A stretch of 64,000 nucleotides of DNA. Source: Psychromicrobium lacuslunae (GTDB lineage Bacteria > Actinomycetota > Actinomycetes > Actinomycetales > Micrococcaceae). The stretch spans positions 3,100,001-3,164,000 of the forward strand of contig NZ_CP011005.1 of assembly GCF_000950575.1 (NCBI RefSeq), given 5' to 3'. Positions 22,801-32,664 of this stretch are shown here, in pieces. A program made the translations under genes and the position numbers. Numbering within the stretch: the stretch's first letter is position 1; the number at the start of each line of letters is the position of its first letter. The notes beneath the pieces were generated by a model. That model was not told where the DNA came from, searched no databases, and was given only the letters and a program-made list of their open reading frames with translations.

Positions 22801-23606
22801 GCAATGGCGTAGCTAGAGGCACTTTTCGCTTGATTTGCCAGTTGGGTAACTGTTGCAGTCTCGGCATCGCGAGCGGCTGCCACGAACTGGCCGTAGCGCA
22901 GGAAGTCGTCAATGGCTTCGGGGTTGCTCGACTTTAACGCCTCTGCTGCCGCAGCCGAGACGTTGGGAGTGGCTTCGGTGAGGCCGTAGACTGCCGCGAT
23001 CTTGTCGTTCTTTTCGATGTTGGCCTTGCCAGTAGCAATGAAATTCTGAACCGCAATATCTCCGGAGGCCAGGGCGGTTTCGGCTGCTTTCTTCACCATC
23101 GGACTGCCGTCCTGGGTGGCATCGAAAGTGGCAGCACGGTCATCCAACAGCCAGGCGGCCTGCCAGCCTGTGGTCACGAATTTCTGCAGCGCCTGCCAAG
23201 TACCATCATTAATGGCTGCTTCTGCCGCGGTTCGGGTGGCGTATCGACCCACCAGCGATAGTTGCAAGGCGGTTGTTCGATAATCCTGCTGCAAGGCAAC
23301 ATATTGGCCTGTGCTAATGAAGTCTTGGAGCCCAGCATCATCGGCTAGTAGCGCCGCTTTGGCCGCCAACTTGGTGGTCGGGCCACCTTTTTTCCACAGT
23401 TCAAGGACCCCTGCCTTGTCGGTCGCAGGTTGCACCGCTGTGATTCCCGTTGTGACCGCATTCGGTAGCGCCTGGGCAGGTGGCGCAGTAATACCGGAAA
23501 GGCCCGGAATGAGTCCGGCGACGAGAGCGAAGGCAAGTAATATTCCTAAGCCTATTCGGCCCGTAGCGGGAGCAAAACGCTGGATGAGACGGAGGCAGTG
23601 AGGCAC
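19839..23606 (-). CDS. Large secreted ALF-repeat polymorphic toxin
   Basis: The start is taken at GTG 23606, which gives a clean signal peptide (cut near PAQA-LP, about residue 46); a TTG at 23699 is in frame but lacks a ribosome binding site. Two blocks of ALF repeats (about residues 60-235 and 600-790, with A-x-x-A-L-x-[SG]...FL.TG) each precede Ala-rich coiled coils (250-540, 800-960). Hydrophobic helices follow (1030-1090), then a distinct C-terminal ~90-residue domain. That domain has RPDLQYTFNGKQYYEEFE, which resembles the D...E-x-E/K core of PD-(D/E)XK nucleases. The architecture is that of a modular exported toxin; the nuclease call is tentative. Confidence 0.72.
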   Translation of the reverse strand: MPHCLRLIQRFAPATGRIGLGILLAFALVAGLIPGLSGITAPPAQALPNAVTTGITAVQPATDKAGVLELWKKGGPTTKLAAKAALLADDAGLQDFISTGQYVALQQDYRTTALQLSLVGRYATRTAAEAAINDGTWQALQKFVTTGWQAAWLLDDRAATFDATQDGSPMVKKAAETALASGDIAVQNFIATGKANIEKNDKIAAVYGLTEATPNVSAAAAEALKSSNPEAIDDFLRYGQFVAAARDAETATVTQLANQAKSASSYAIASTKKAQLASDQAVKAAQLAKKSAQQAAAEAKAAAGSAKIAGAAASRAASLANQAAKAAQLAVSAAQEARQALSQAAAAAANAAAAAARTEEAAANAQNAAADAATNAAKAQAARTAATNARTAAAGAQKASDAANQAIIATNASKAASSAAAGAGQDSAAAAAAAAEAAQQSGVSASEAAEANAAAARANAAANRATQASATVDSLANQAAQQADIAGIAARAAVTHANAAANAADDAAGHAVDAATAATKSKQYAAAAKTAADAATAAADKAALVQTQARKADQERLAAEREYLLANAREDKQLADAQKKSKDDAQAQATAAAATTKTLISQLTAPGADLNVRLPEVKAAVFGVLEIGGPWQQAGAQQAIIGDPETLKAFIVDGYNNALEQDEWDQALELAENGPEKLRAPAEAVLYQGAAAIHDFLTEGRWKITQADDTALAYQYTEKGGYAVKKAAETAIRAQTTAALRVFFEQELAVATLADERATIFDITATATPELKVAAEVALSGPDSYIHKFLTVGRPEATKRDQETASYNASIEVLVAKAKADAAMARKNAALAAQVAAIANKAAADAQKAADQAKAYAADAKKSADLAVGYAAQAQQSADQAAQSAQTARTAANQARADAQSAAIEASNANNSAARAQGAAAAASVAASQAAASATQAGKDAKEAAAAATATSAIAAKKQQEEEEARRAALKSGLGKPGMTSDEEATALATGGPEELQKLKDAKATVNGGDITQIILQEVGSALLDVLGINDILNCLKGDISACLWAAVGFIPWGKLGKAVGAIAGLIAKIPKVMERIDKFNDAIRFITKHAEEAVPAGNLKPIPCKTGFSAASAMRVAASCPLPSVNAHPDSIAQAADPANITKKLPQDTKVNPKAPDLLSTDRPVSRNPIQNQFVQDRIAYLKSLGIEDIRVDQQQLSHGVRTGINRPDLQYTFNGKQYYEEFEAPGSPRGPKHQQRLHDNDPNSWVFVWEGIG

Positions 23607-23720
23607 TGTGATGGTCCGATCTAGTGGGCAGAATTTTCCGCCGTCGGGGGACTGAGGTAGATGTTGCGGCTGGCAACGTAAGTAAGTCTCACACGTCAAA
23701 ATGACCCTTCACAGCAAAAC

Positions 23721-23757
23721 CATTGGAAGTTTTTCTGGAAGTCATTGGAAGTTTTCT
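23721..23757. promoter_or_regulatory. Direct repeats between the toxin and secreted-protein genes
   Basis: CATTGGAAGTTTTTCT (23721-23736) and CATTGGAAGTTTTCT (23743-23757) lie 22 bp apart between divergent genes. Two-turn spacing suggests cooperative binding of a regulator that could control both the toxin and the secreted pair. Confidence 0.5.
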
Positions 23758-23891
23758 AGTTGGCCCAATATTCGTCGAAAACCTTCATTGGCGGCTGCTA
23801 GGCTCGTGGCACGCAACCGCCAATCATCACTGGTTGCACCTCTTCCACCACCAACGACAGCGATGCTGCCTGCCATTCGAGGGGAATGTGC

Positions 23892-24431
23892 ATGACTATA
23901 GACACACCGAAGCGATCTAGATCTAGAACGTTGAAAATTGCCTGTTGGGGTTTCTCTGCAGTCGCCGTACTTACTGGTGCGGGCCTGATGGCTCCTCAAG
24001 CCATTGCAGCTGATTCCGATGAGCCTGGCTACACCGTGGAGCCAATCGGTACGCCGCTCGAACCGACCTACACCGTAGAGAATTACATCCACCCCAATGC
24101 TGATCTGATTGCGGCCGAGTCCAACATCCTCTTGAAAGAGGGCGATGGCAATATTTCGCTAACTACTTGCGATCAGAACCAGAGAAACCAGATCCGAGTT
24201 AGTTCTTATATCAGTGGGGAGGGGATTTGCTTCAAGACCGCCGGCACTCAGGGCTGGCTCAAGATGGAAATCCCCGGCTCTACCGGAGTAATTGCGGGCG
24301 ACAAAGCGATCAAGGTCTACACCGTGAAGGGCGACGGTCCAAGGGTCGAGACAAATGTTGCGGCGAACGGACTAAAGACTTTCAACGGCAGCCAAGGCGA
24401 CGTCACACTCTTTGAGATCCGCCTCAGCTAA
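23892..24431 (+). CDS. Secreted protein of unknown function, partner of the lectin pseudoprotease
   Basis: The 179-residue protein has an N-terminal signal (LKIACWGFSAVAVLTGAGLMAPQAIAA, cut near residue 40). The acidic mature part has repeated YTVE motifs (GYTVEPIG, TYTVENYI) and two Cys (LTTC, EGIC). The start at 23892 is preferred over 23886 because GAGGGG lies about 7 nt upstream of it. It is 34 bp ahead of the protease-like gene and probably co-transcribed. The family is not recognised. Confidence 0.6.
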   Translation: MTIDTPKRSRSRTLKIACWGFSAVAVLTGAGLMAPQAIAADSDEPGYTVEPIGTPLEPTYTVENYIHPNADLIAAESNILLKEGDGNISLTTCDQNQRNQIRVSSYISGEGICFKTAGTQGWLKMEIPGSTGVIAGDKAIKVYTVKGDGPRVETNVAANGLKTFNGSQGDVTLFEIRLS

Positions 24432-24465
24432 ACCGTCCCCGACTCAACTTGTAGAAAGAATTCAG

Positions 24466-26205
24466 ATGTTTAAATCATTCAAAGGTCATCGAGGCCGGGT
24501 AGCGGGAATCATTGCCGTCGCGGCAGTAACTGTTGCTGGCCTTGGTGCCATCCCGGCGTCTGCGCTGTCCAGCGATGTCGTGCCGCCCGACACCGAAAAT
24601 CTCAACGTAGCCAAGGTCGTCACCGGCTACGGAAGCTGTACCGGTGTGCTGATCGATTCCTCCTGGGTCGCTACGGTGAGTAGCTGCTTCGTCAAGAACC
24701 CGGCCGACTACGCCAGCGACCCGGCGCTCGTCGTCGGTAAGCCAGCGCTGCCAGCAAAAGCTCTCTTTGGATCCGAAGCAACCTGGCGGGAGAACGCCGG
24801 TAATCCGATTTCATGGGTGGTGCCTTATAAAGGCGCTGATGGCCGGGATCTTATTCTGGCTAAACTGACCACGCCCGCTTTCAACTTCACTCCGATGAAA
24901 CTGGGCAGCACTGCTCCGGTGGCGGGGGATAAGTTGGATTTCATCGGTTGGGGCAGGACCAAAGACCAGTGGGTGCCTAAAGAAGTGCACAAGGCATCCT
25001 TCAACGTTGACGCCGTCAACGCCAAAGAAGTGACTGTCACCGGCTTCAATCCGAGTGATGCCAGCTTGTGCCTGGGCGATTCTGGTGCGCCGGGAATCCG
25101 GGTCACACCCGAGGGTCAAGAATTGGTCGCGCTCAACTCGCGCTCCTGGCAGAAGACCTGCATCGGCTCCACCCAGACCAAGGATGGAGCTTTTGCCACC
25201 CGGGTCGACGATGCTGCAGCTCGCGACTGGATTCAGCAGACCATCTCCGGTGGACAGAAGCTTCCCGGGGTGTCGGATGGCTCAATCATCCAACTGAAGA
25301 ACAACGGTATTACCAATACTTGCCTCGGACTTCCGATTTTCTCCCAGACTGCTGAAACTGTGCAGCAGTCCGTCACCTGCGCTGTCAGCACCCGTGAGCT
25401 TTGGGAGGTTTCAATAACAGGTGCAGGTAACTACAATTTCAAGCAGGAGTACGCCAAACAGTGTCTTTCCGTTGCTGGAAGCAGTTCATTGGAATTCTCT
25501 GCGATCACCCAGGCGGTCTGTGATCCGCAAAATAAGTTCCAGGACTGGAAGGCGGTTCCCGCTGGTGGCGGCCAGTTCGTCCTTCAGAACGTTGGTTCGG
25601 GGCTCTATATTGATGCAAACGGGATAACTCAAGGCGTCGAGGAAAAATTGGCACAGCGTGTGCTGTCCAACCGGGCCAAGCAGCAGTGGACAGCGGTTGT
25701 GGTAAACCAAGCCAACTACCACTTGGTCGAGCCCAATAATTTCATCTCTATCCAGGCGACTCTCGAAGGCTCCAAGGGTGCGTCGGTACGCAACTCAAAC
25801 GGGTTGGGGTATCTCGCTGTAGTTACTGCAAGCTCGCCACTTGCGCTCCGCCAAGAAGCGAGCTGGAAGATTGTTCCAGGTCTCGCGGATTCAAAGTGTT
25901 ACAGCTTTGAGGCGGTCAACCTGCCGGGCCAGTATCTATACGCGAATGCTTCCACTGCCAAGGTCGGTGTCACCGCTAATCCGAAAGCAGATCTGGCTAC
26001 TTGGTGTGCGCGATTGGGTAAGAATGGGGCGGACTCGCACCAGCTTCAGTGGTACGCGAATGCGACTCGGATGCTTCGCCATAACTCTGGGGTACTTTAT
26101 GCAGGGCAAAACGGTGGCTCAATCAGCGGCGCTGATTCCTCCGACAAATACAACGAGATGACCTCGTGGACTATCGGCGGCAAATGGGCAACCCCCACGC
26201 CGTAA
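24466..26205 (+). CDS. Secreted trypsin-fold pseudoprotease with two beta-trefoil-like regions
   Basis: The protein has 579 residues. After a signal peptide (to about 34) comes a chymotrypsin-like domain (about 45-260) with D128 (GRDLILAKL) and S206 (CLGDSGAPG). The TAAHC motif reads TVSSC, so the catalytic His is Ser73 and the fold is probably inactive. Residues ~270-415 form a ricin-like trefoil (CLGLP, CLSVAG, LYIDANG). Residues ~420-575 resemble an AbfB-type carbohydrate-binding domain (YSFEAVNLPGQYLYA, MLRHNSGVLYAG). It is likely a secreted binding protein. The start ATG 24466 follows AGAAAG. Confidence 0.75.
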   Translation: MFKSFKGHRGRVAGIIAVAAVTVAGLGAIPASALSSDVVPPDTENLNVAKVVTGYGSCTGVLIDSSWVATVSSCFVKNPADYASDPALVVGKPALPAKALFGSEATWRENAGNPISWVVPYKGADGRDLILAKLTTPAFNFTPMKLGSTAPVAGDKLDFIGWGRTKDQWVPKEVHKASFNVDAVNAKEVTVTGFNPSDASLCLGDSGAPGIRVTPEGQELVALNSRSWQKTCIGSTQTKDGAFATRVDDAAARDWIQQTISGGQKLPGVSDGSIIQLKNNGITNTCLGLPIFSQTAETVQQSVTCAVSTRELWEVSITGAGNYNFKQEYAKQCLSVAGSSSLEFSAITQAVCDPQNKFQDWKAVPAGGGQFVLQNVGSGLYIDANGITQGVEEKLAQRVLSNRAKQQWTAVVVNQANYHLVEPNNFISIQATLEGSKGASVRNSNGLGYLAVVTASSPLALRQEASWKIVPGLADSKCYSFEAVNLPGQYLYANASTAKVGVTANPKADLATWCARLGKNGADSHQLQWYANATRMLRHNSGVLYAGQNGGSISGADSSDKYNEMTSWTIGGKWATPTP

Positions 26206-26228
26206 AGCGTTAGCTGCGGGCTAATACG

Positions 26229-26274
26229 GAAATGCTCGTGGGACAGACAGAAATGCCTGTCCTACGAGCATTTC
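26229..26274. terminator. Terminator after the lectin pseudoprotease gene
   Basis: Arms 26229-26246 and 26257-26274 pair over 18 bp with one G-T mismatch around a 10-nt loop. They lie between the rightward protein gene and the leftward DUF6640-like gene, so the hairpin can end both transcripts. Confidence 0.75.
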
Positions 26275-26290
26275 TGGCTGAGGCAAGCAC

Positions 26291-26764
26291 TCAGTCGCTT
26301 GAATTTCCTTGTACTCTTCGCAACCCTCGGCGCTCGCTTCGATAGGCCACCAGATTGAGCGCCAGGATGCCGCCAAAAATTGCCCATTGCGGGGCCTTAT
26401 TGCTGGCGGGTTTATCGTCGATGGCGTCGAGCATCTTTGAACCCGGGTAGAGCACTGCCGAAGCTTGAGTTAGCCAGTACAACGAGGCGAAGGTTGTTGC
26501 TGCGTCTAAACGATTTCGGGTGAATTCGCCGCGTTTCCACAGCGCTACTAGGGCGCTGGCACCGAGTGCGGCACCCATACTCATGGTCTGGCCGTTGTGG
26601 AACTTCGCGTGTGGAGTCCACTTCGGGTTGAAGACGTGGCTGTGGTTGAAATCGGCTAAATAGGGCGAAACCATGGTGAAGACCGAAGTAGCGGTCATCA
26701 GCACTTTGCCGAAGCCTGGGCCGTGCACGGCCTTGGTGCGCGATGATGCCGGAGTGAGTTTCAT
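26291..26764 (-). CDS. Small integral membrane protein, DUF6640-like
   Basis: The 157-residue protein has four hydrophobic segments and a conserved-looking polar loop (FNHSHVFNPKWTPHAKFHNGQTMSMGA) rich in His. That loop is typical of a group of actinobacterial membrane proteins I associate with DUF6640. The function is unknown. AAGGAGC precedes the ATG. The C-terminus is basic and cytosolic (RSERRGLRRVQG). Confidence 0.6.
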   Translation of the reverse strand: MKLTPASSRTKAVHGPGFGKVLMTATSVFTMVSPYLADFNHSHVFNPKWTPHAKFHNGQTMSMGAALGASALVALWKRGEFTRNRLDAATTFASLYWLTQASAVLYPGSKMLDAIDDKPASNKAPQWAIFGGILALNLVAYRSERRGLRRVQGNSSD

Positions 26765-27130
26765 AGCAGCTCCTTAGAGTTTAAGTGAACCAGCAATAGC
26801 CATAACTACTTCAGAATCAAGAAAATTCCGTTGAGAAACCCCAACCCTCCTGCGCAATGGCAAAGTGGCTCTTTGGCCATTTGAGCCAAAAAGGCCAAAA
26901 GACTGGAATGTTCTTATGGTTTGCACAACCAGCAACCTTACGATTGGCCAGTTGAAGGACTCGCTCTCCACTGCGATTAATTCGGCTAGCTACGGGCAGG
27001 AGCGTGTCGGCATTACCAAGCCCGGCAAGCTCGATTCCGGTATCCGTCGCGGTCACTCCAGCGGCCCAGTGGAGTTGGGATGCTGGTCTGCTGGATATTC
27101 GTTGTCGGTTGAGCGTGCCATCATGGTGGT
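26765..27130. other. 366-bp non-coding stretch
   Basis: No convincing gene is present. The left half is AT-richer than its surroundings and holds two overlapping inverted repeats (TTTGGCC 26872-26878 with GGCCAAA 26893-26899, and TGGCTC 26866-26871 with GAGCCA 26883-26888). These could form alternative hairpins. Short frames on both strands lack ribosome binding sites and normal codon use. Confidence 0.5.
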
Positions 27131-28165
27131 GTGAGCCCAGAACAGGATTTGAAGTCTCTAGCTATCGATGCACTGCGTTACCAACCCACTGAAAACGAGA
27201 TTGAGGATAGCCGGTACCCGCCGTCGTATCCGACTCCGTCCGGAATCGTGCCCTTTGAGCAACAGACCAGGGCAGTGCTGCAGGAGAGAGTAGAACAACC
27301 GGACGATAATCCGATGATATTTTCGCCGGGTTCTGGCGGACTCGGCGCACGGTTTGCGAGCATGGCCCATCTGGTTCTGAACCGTAACGGGCCGTTTGGC
27401 CTTGATGATGCTGTCTGTGTGCTGATTGGCGGTGGCGTCTTCAGCGTCGAGGAGGCCCACGAAATTGTCGAGGCATCCCGTCCGCACAGTGCTTTGTACG
27501 CGAGGAATCTTCAAGCCTCGATCGTTAGCCGGCGCATTGCTGAGGACGACCTTGAGGCTGCAGCCAGCGAGCTCGGTCATCCTGATATTGCCGGTTTTGA
27601 GTGGTCCGGGTGGCGCTGCATCGGTCGGTACCATGCCGACCGTGGGGATACCAAGGCGTTCTTCGCTATCTGGAAAAACTTCAAAGCGGGTCAGCAAAAA
27701 CATTCCATGCCGTGGCTCAAGCAGTACCTAGTGAGCGGTGTCGCTGCTCACCAGGGCTGGGAAGCAGCGGTCAAAGTTACCGCTGATAAGCGCATCGGTG
27801 AAGCTTTTCTCTGTTATGCCTTCACGCCGTTGATTGAGGCTGGCGACGTCGATCAACTGCTCGAACTCTTCCGTGATGATCCCCTCGCCAATCAAGTACC
27901 AGAACTGATCCAGCTTCGTGTTCTCACGGAGGCCATCAGGAAAGCTGTCGGCATCCCGCCAGTCGCGGATCATTCCCGCTTTCTCGAGATCTTTGAAAGA
28001 ATCAAAGCCATCGACCCAAGCATCTCTAAAACTGTCATGCGCGAACGCGATAACCTTCTCTACACACTCGGCCTATCCGCCGTTAGCCCTGACGCAGTCG
28101 CCCAGATTCGCAAGACCATCCGCACGCCATGGCTTCGCGCCGACCTGATGAAGCCAAAGGGGTAG
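27131..28165 (+). CDS. Hypothetical helical-repeat protein
   Basis: The 344-residue soluble protein starts at GTG 27131 and has no clear ribosome binding site. The N-terminal 60 residues are Pro-rich and polar. From about residue 75 it is almost all helices, with a TPR/HEAT-like rhythm (ARNLQASIVSRRIAEDDLEAAASEL, WLKQYLVSGVAAHQGWEAAVKV, VPELIQLRVLTEAIRKA). Such solenoids usually bind proteins. I do not recognise a family. The gene is followed at once by the convergent catabolic operon. Confidence 0.55.
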   Translation: MSPEQDLKSLAIDALRYQPTENEIEDSRYPPSYPTPSGIVPFEQQTRAVLQERVEQPDDNPMIFSPGSGGLGARFASMAHLVLNRNGPFGLDDAVCVLIGGGVFSVEEAHEIVEASRPHSALYARNLQASIVSRRIAEDDLEAAASELGHPDIAGFEWSGWRCIGRYHADRGDTKAFFAIWKNFKAGQQKHSMPWLKQYLVSGVAAHQGWEAAVKVTADKRIGEAFLCYAFTPLIEAGDVDQLLELFRDDPLANQVPELIQLRVLTEAIRKAVGIPPVADHSRFLEIFERIKAIDPSISKTVMRERDNLLYTLGLSAVSPDAVAQIRKTIRTPWLRADLMKPKG

Positions 28166-28219
28166 ACCTGCTCCACAGCCGTCCAGCAGAACCCCTTGGT
28201 GAGTACTAACTAACGCCGG

Positions 28220-29218
<999 letters not shown>

Positions 29219-31384
29219 CTATTCGTAGATTTCGCCTGATTGGGCTCGGGCCACTAGTGACGCCGGAGGTTCGAACCGTTCGCCGTAACTGACTGCCAGC
29301 TCCCGTGCCCGGTCAACGAAGCCGGTCAAACCACCCTGGTACTGATTGACATATTGCAGCACGCCGCCGGTCCAGACCGGGAAGCCGATGCCGTAGATCG
29401 AGCCGATATTGGCGTCTTGAACGCTGGTGAGTACGCCGTTGTCCAGGCAGTCGATGGCGTCCAAAGCTTCCGCGAACAGCATCCGCTCTTGCAGGTCCTT
29501 GAGCGGCAGTTCCCGTTTTCCCGAACCATACTTGTCCCGAAGACCTGGCCAGAGCGCCGTTCGCCGACCATTTTCGTCGTAGTCGTAGAAGCCCTTGCCC
29601 TCGCGACGTCCGATCCGACCGGCGTCGTCCACCATCCAGTCGATCACCGCTTCGGAAGGGTGCTCGACCCAGCTCTTGCCTTCGGCTTCTTCAGCCTGAC
29701 GGGTTTCTACTCGGATCTTTTGGGTCAGCGAAAGCGTGAGTTCATCGAGGAGCTGTAGGGCACCGGCGGGGTAGCCGGCCTGCAAGGCGGCCTGCTCAAT
29801 GCTCGCCGGCTCCACTCCTTCACCCACCGCAGCGACGGCCTCAGCGATGAACTTACCGATCACCCGGGAGGTGAAGAAACCGCGGGAGTCATTGACCACG
29901 ATCGGGGTTTTACGAATTTGCAGCACATAGTCGAAAACTTTTGCCAGTACTTCGTCGCTAGTTTTCTCACCACGGACGATTTCCACCAGTGGCATCTTGT
30001 CGACGGGGGAGAAGAAGTGAATGCCGATGAAGTCGCTCTGTCGCTTGACCCCCTCGGCGAGGGTGCTGATGGGCAGCGTGGAGGTGTTTGAGCCGAGCAC
30101 GGCATCGGGTTGCACCACGTCCTGAATTTCCTGGAAGACGCCCTGTTTCACCGGTACCGATTCGAACACCGCTTCAATCACGAAGTCGACTCCGGCGAAG
30201 GCCGAGGCCTCGGCGGCCGGAGTGATCCGGGCTAGCAGTGCCGCTGACTTTTCGGCAGTGGTTTTGCCACCCGCCAACGCCTTTTCCTCGAGCGCCTGAG
30301 CGTAGCCTTTGCCCTTCTCAGCGGCTTCAAGGCTGACGTCTTTGAGTACCACCTCAATGCCTGCTTTAGCCGAAACGTAGGCAATTGCGGCACCCATCAT
30401 GCCAGCGCCCAACACGCCGAGTTTTTGCACCGTGTGTTTCGGGAAACCCTGGGGGCGGCTGCCGCCGGAATTAATGTGTTGCAGATCGAAGAACAGCGCC
30501 TTGATCATGTTTTTGGCGACTTGGTCAATGGTCAGGCTAACCAGGTAGCGAGTCTCCACTAATAGCGCCGTATCGATGTCGACGTAGGCGCCTTCCACCG
30601 CTGCGGCCAGCGCGGCCCGTGGTGCCGGTAGCGGTGCGCCCTTGAGCTGCTTGCGTAAGGTCGAAGAAAACGCGGGTAGCGCCGAGGCGAGTGCCGGACT
30701 GGTCGGTGCACCGCCGGGGATCTTGAAGCCTTTCAAGTCCCAGGGTTGGGCGGCATCGGGGTGGGCCGAAATCCAGGCCCGCGCTGCGGGTTCTAGTGCC
30801 TCGACGTCGTCCACTATCTCGTCCACCAGGCCGAGCTCCAAGGCTTGGCTGGGGCTGAATCGGGTGGCCGGCAGAATCACTTCGGTGAGCGCTTTCTGTA
30901 AGCCGAGCATCCGCACCGTGCGGGTGATTCCGCCGCCGCCCGGTAGCAAGCCGAGGCTGACCTCGGGCAGCCCGATCTGGCTGCCGCGCACGTCAGCGGC
31001 AATTCGGTGATGCGCGGAGAGCGCGACCTCGTAGCCGCCGCCCAGGGCGGTGCCGTTGAGCGCTGCGACCACTGGCCGACCAAGCGTCTCCAGGCGTCGG
31101 AAATCCTGTTTGACCTCATTGACGTATTGGGTCTGTTCGGTGACGTGCTCAGGGTCGGCGGCGCGCAGCCGATTCAGATCTCCGCCAGCGAAGAAGCTCT
31201 TCTTGGCCGAGGCCAGGATTACTCCGGTGACGGAATCGAGCTCTGCTTCTAAACGGTTCACCGCCTCGTGGAGACCCTGCTTATAGGCGTCATTCATGGT
31301 GTTCACCGCGCTGTCGGGATCATCAAAGGTAATCGTCACGATGCCGTCCTCGGCACGTGAATAACGGACTGCTGATTCAGTCAT
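29219..31384 (-). CDS. fadB: Fatty-acid oxidation multifunctional enzyme (enoyl-CoA hydratase / 3-hydroxyacyl-CoA dehydrogenase)
   Basis: The 721-residue protein has an N-terminal crotonase domain (about 1-190; FFAGGDLNRL, ALNGTALGGGYEVALSAHHRIAA), a Rossmann NAD site near residue 320 (KLGVLGAGMMGAAIAY) and a C-terminal 3HCDH domain (GFFTSRVIGKFIAEA, GYPAGALQLLDEL). It hydrates enoyl-CoA and oxidises the 3-hydroxyacyl-CoA. It lies 36 bp after the thiolase and 9 bp before the nitronate monooxygenase-like gene, so all are one operon. The start at 31384 (MTESAVRYS) has GGAGG upstream. Confidence 0.93.
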   Translation of the reverse strand: MTESAVRYSRAEDGIVTITFDDPDSAVNTMNDAYKQGLHEAVNRLEAELDSVTGVILASAKKSFFAGGDLNRLRAADPEHVTEQTQYVNEVKQDFRRLETLGRPVVAALNGTALGGGYEVALSAHHRIAADVRGSQIGLPEVSLGLLPGGGGITRTVRMLGLQKALTEVILPATRFSPSQALELGLVDEIVDDVEALEPAARAWISAHPDAAQPWDLKGFKIPGGAPTSPALASALPAFSSTLRKQLKGAPLPAPRAALAAAVEGAYVDIDTALLVETRYLVSLTIDQVAKNMIKALFFDLQHINSGGSRPQGFPKHTVQKLGVLGAGMMGAAIAYVSAKAGIEVVLKDVSLEAAEKGKGYAQALEEKALAGGKTTAEKSAALLARITPAAEASAFAGVDFVIEAVFESVPVKQGVFQEIQDVVQPDAVLGSNTSTLPISTLAEGVKRQSDFIGIHFFSPVDKMPLVEIVRGEKTSDEVLAKVFDYVLQIRKTPIVVNDSRGFFTSRVIGKFIAEAVAAVGEGVEPASIEQAALQAGYPAGALQLLDELTLSLTQKIRVETRQAEEAEGKSWVEHPSEAVIDWMVDDAGRIGRREGKGFYDYDENGRRTALWPGLRDKYGSGKRELPLKDLQERMLFAEALDAIDCLDNGVLTSVQDANIGSIYGIGFPVWTGGVLQYVNQYQGGLTGFVDRARELAVSYGERFEPPASLVARAQSGEIYE

Positions 31385-31420
31385 GCTTGCCTCCAAGAAG
31401 GTCAAAGTAGTGGGTGGGCG

Positions 31421-32629
31421 TCAGAGACGTTCGATGATGGTGGCGATGCCCATTCCGGCACCGACGCAGAGGGTAGCCAGGCCGCGCTTGAGATCGCGAC
31501 GCTCCAACTCGTCAAGCAAGGTGCCGAGGATCATCCCGCCGGTAGCGCCAAGCGGATGGCCGAGTGCGATAGCACCGCCGTTGACATTGACTTTCTCATC
31601 CGGAATGTTGAGGTCTTTCTGCCATTTCATCACCACGGCGGCGAAGGCCTCGTTAAGTTCGAAGAGGTCGATGTCTGCCACTTCTAAACCGGCTCTCTTA
31701 AGAGCTTTTTGAGTGGCAGGAGTGGGGCCGGTGAGCATAATGGTCGGTTCTGAACCGGTTACCGCGGTCGAGACAATCCGGGCCCGTGGGGTCAGGCCGA
31801 ACCGCTCACCGATCTCGGCGCTACCTATCACCAGCAGCGAGGCGCCATCGACGATGCCGGAAGAGTTGCCTGGGCCATGGACGTGATTGATTCGCTCAAG
31901 CTGATGGTATTTCTGCAGAGCAACCGCGTCGAAACCGGCCTGTTCGCCGAGTTTTGCGAAGGAGGCCGGCAGCTTGCCGAGGCTCTCCACGCTAGAGCCG
32001 GGGCGGCGATGCTCGTCGGTATCCAAGAGCGTGACGCCGTTGAAATCTTTAACCGGTACAATCGAGCGCTCAAACCGCCCTTCTTGCCAAGCCTGCTCGG
32101 CTCGGGCCTGGGAGCGCGCGGCAAAGGCGTCGACGTCTTCGCGGCTAAAGCCCTCCAGGGTGGCAATTAAGTCTGCACCGATGCCCTGTGGCACAAAATA
32201 GGCATCATAGGCGGTCGTCGGGTCCTGGGCGTAGGGGCCACCGTCCGAGCCAATCGGCACCCTGGACATCGATTCGACGCCACCCGCTAAGACCAAATCC
32301 TCGAAGCCGGAGGCGACTTTCTGGGCGGCTAGGTTGACCGCTTCCAAGCCCGAGGCGCAGAAGCGGTTGATCTGCACACCTGCCACCGTCTCCGGCAGTT
32401 CGGCGACCAAGGCTGCGGTGCGGGCAATGTCGCCGCCCTGCTCGCCAACCGGGGAGACCACGCCGAGAACAATATCGTCGATGGCTTGCGGGTCGAGCCC
32501 AGGATTGCGAGCTTCTAGTGCCTTGATCAGCCCAACTACCAGGTCAACCGGCTTGGTGCCGTGCAGCGCACCGCCTTTATTCTTACCTCGAGGGGTGCGA
32601 ACGGCGTCGTAAATGTATGCCTCTGGCAT
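31421..32629 (-). CDS. fadA: Acetyl-CoA C-acyltransferase (thiolase)
   Basis: The 402-residue thiolase cleaves 3-ketoacyl-CoA to acetyl-CoA (or propionyl-CoA with methyl-branched substrates) and a shortened acyl-CoA. The nucleophilic Cys is in [14 protein letters not shown] (about residue 90). The His is in [14 protein letters not shown] and the second Cys in TLCVGAGMG. The start at 32629 ([15 protein letters not shown]) has AGGAAGG upstream. It forms the beta-oxidation pair with FadB downstream. Confidence 0.93.
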   Translation of the reverse strand: MPEAYIYDAVRTPRGKNKGGALHGTKPVDLVVGLIKALEARNPGLDPQAIDDIVLGVVSPVGEQGGDIARTAALVAELPETVAGVQINRFCASGLEAVNLAAQKVASGFEDLVLAGGVESMSRVPIGSDGGPYAQDPTTAYDAYFVPQGIGADLIATLEGFSREDVDAFAARSQARAEQAWQEGRFERSIVPVKDFNGVTLLDTDEHRRPGSSVESLGKLPASFAKLGEQAGFDAVALQKYHQLERINHVHGPGNSSGIVDGASLLVIGSAEIGERFGLTPRARIVSTAVTGSEPTIMLTGPTPATQKALKRAGLEVADIDLFELNEAFAAVVMKWQKDLNIPDEKVNVNGGAIALGHPLGATGGMILGTLLDELERRDLKRGLATLCVGAGMGIATIIERL

Positions 32630-32664
32630 GGTCTGCCTTCCTATTTTTCGCAACTGCTAGATAT

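Noticed and set aside
26774-27134. Several short frames in the gap before 27131
   Set aside because: None has a ribosome binding site, normal codon use or recognisable domain.
30642-31010. Plus-strand frames opposite fadB, thiolase and acyl-CoA dehydrogenase genes
   Set aside because: They are shadows of well-conserved enzymes and have no independent features.
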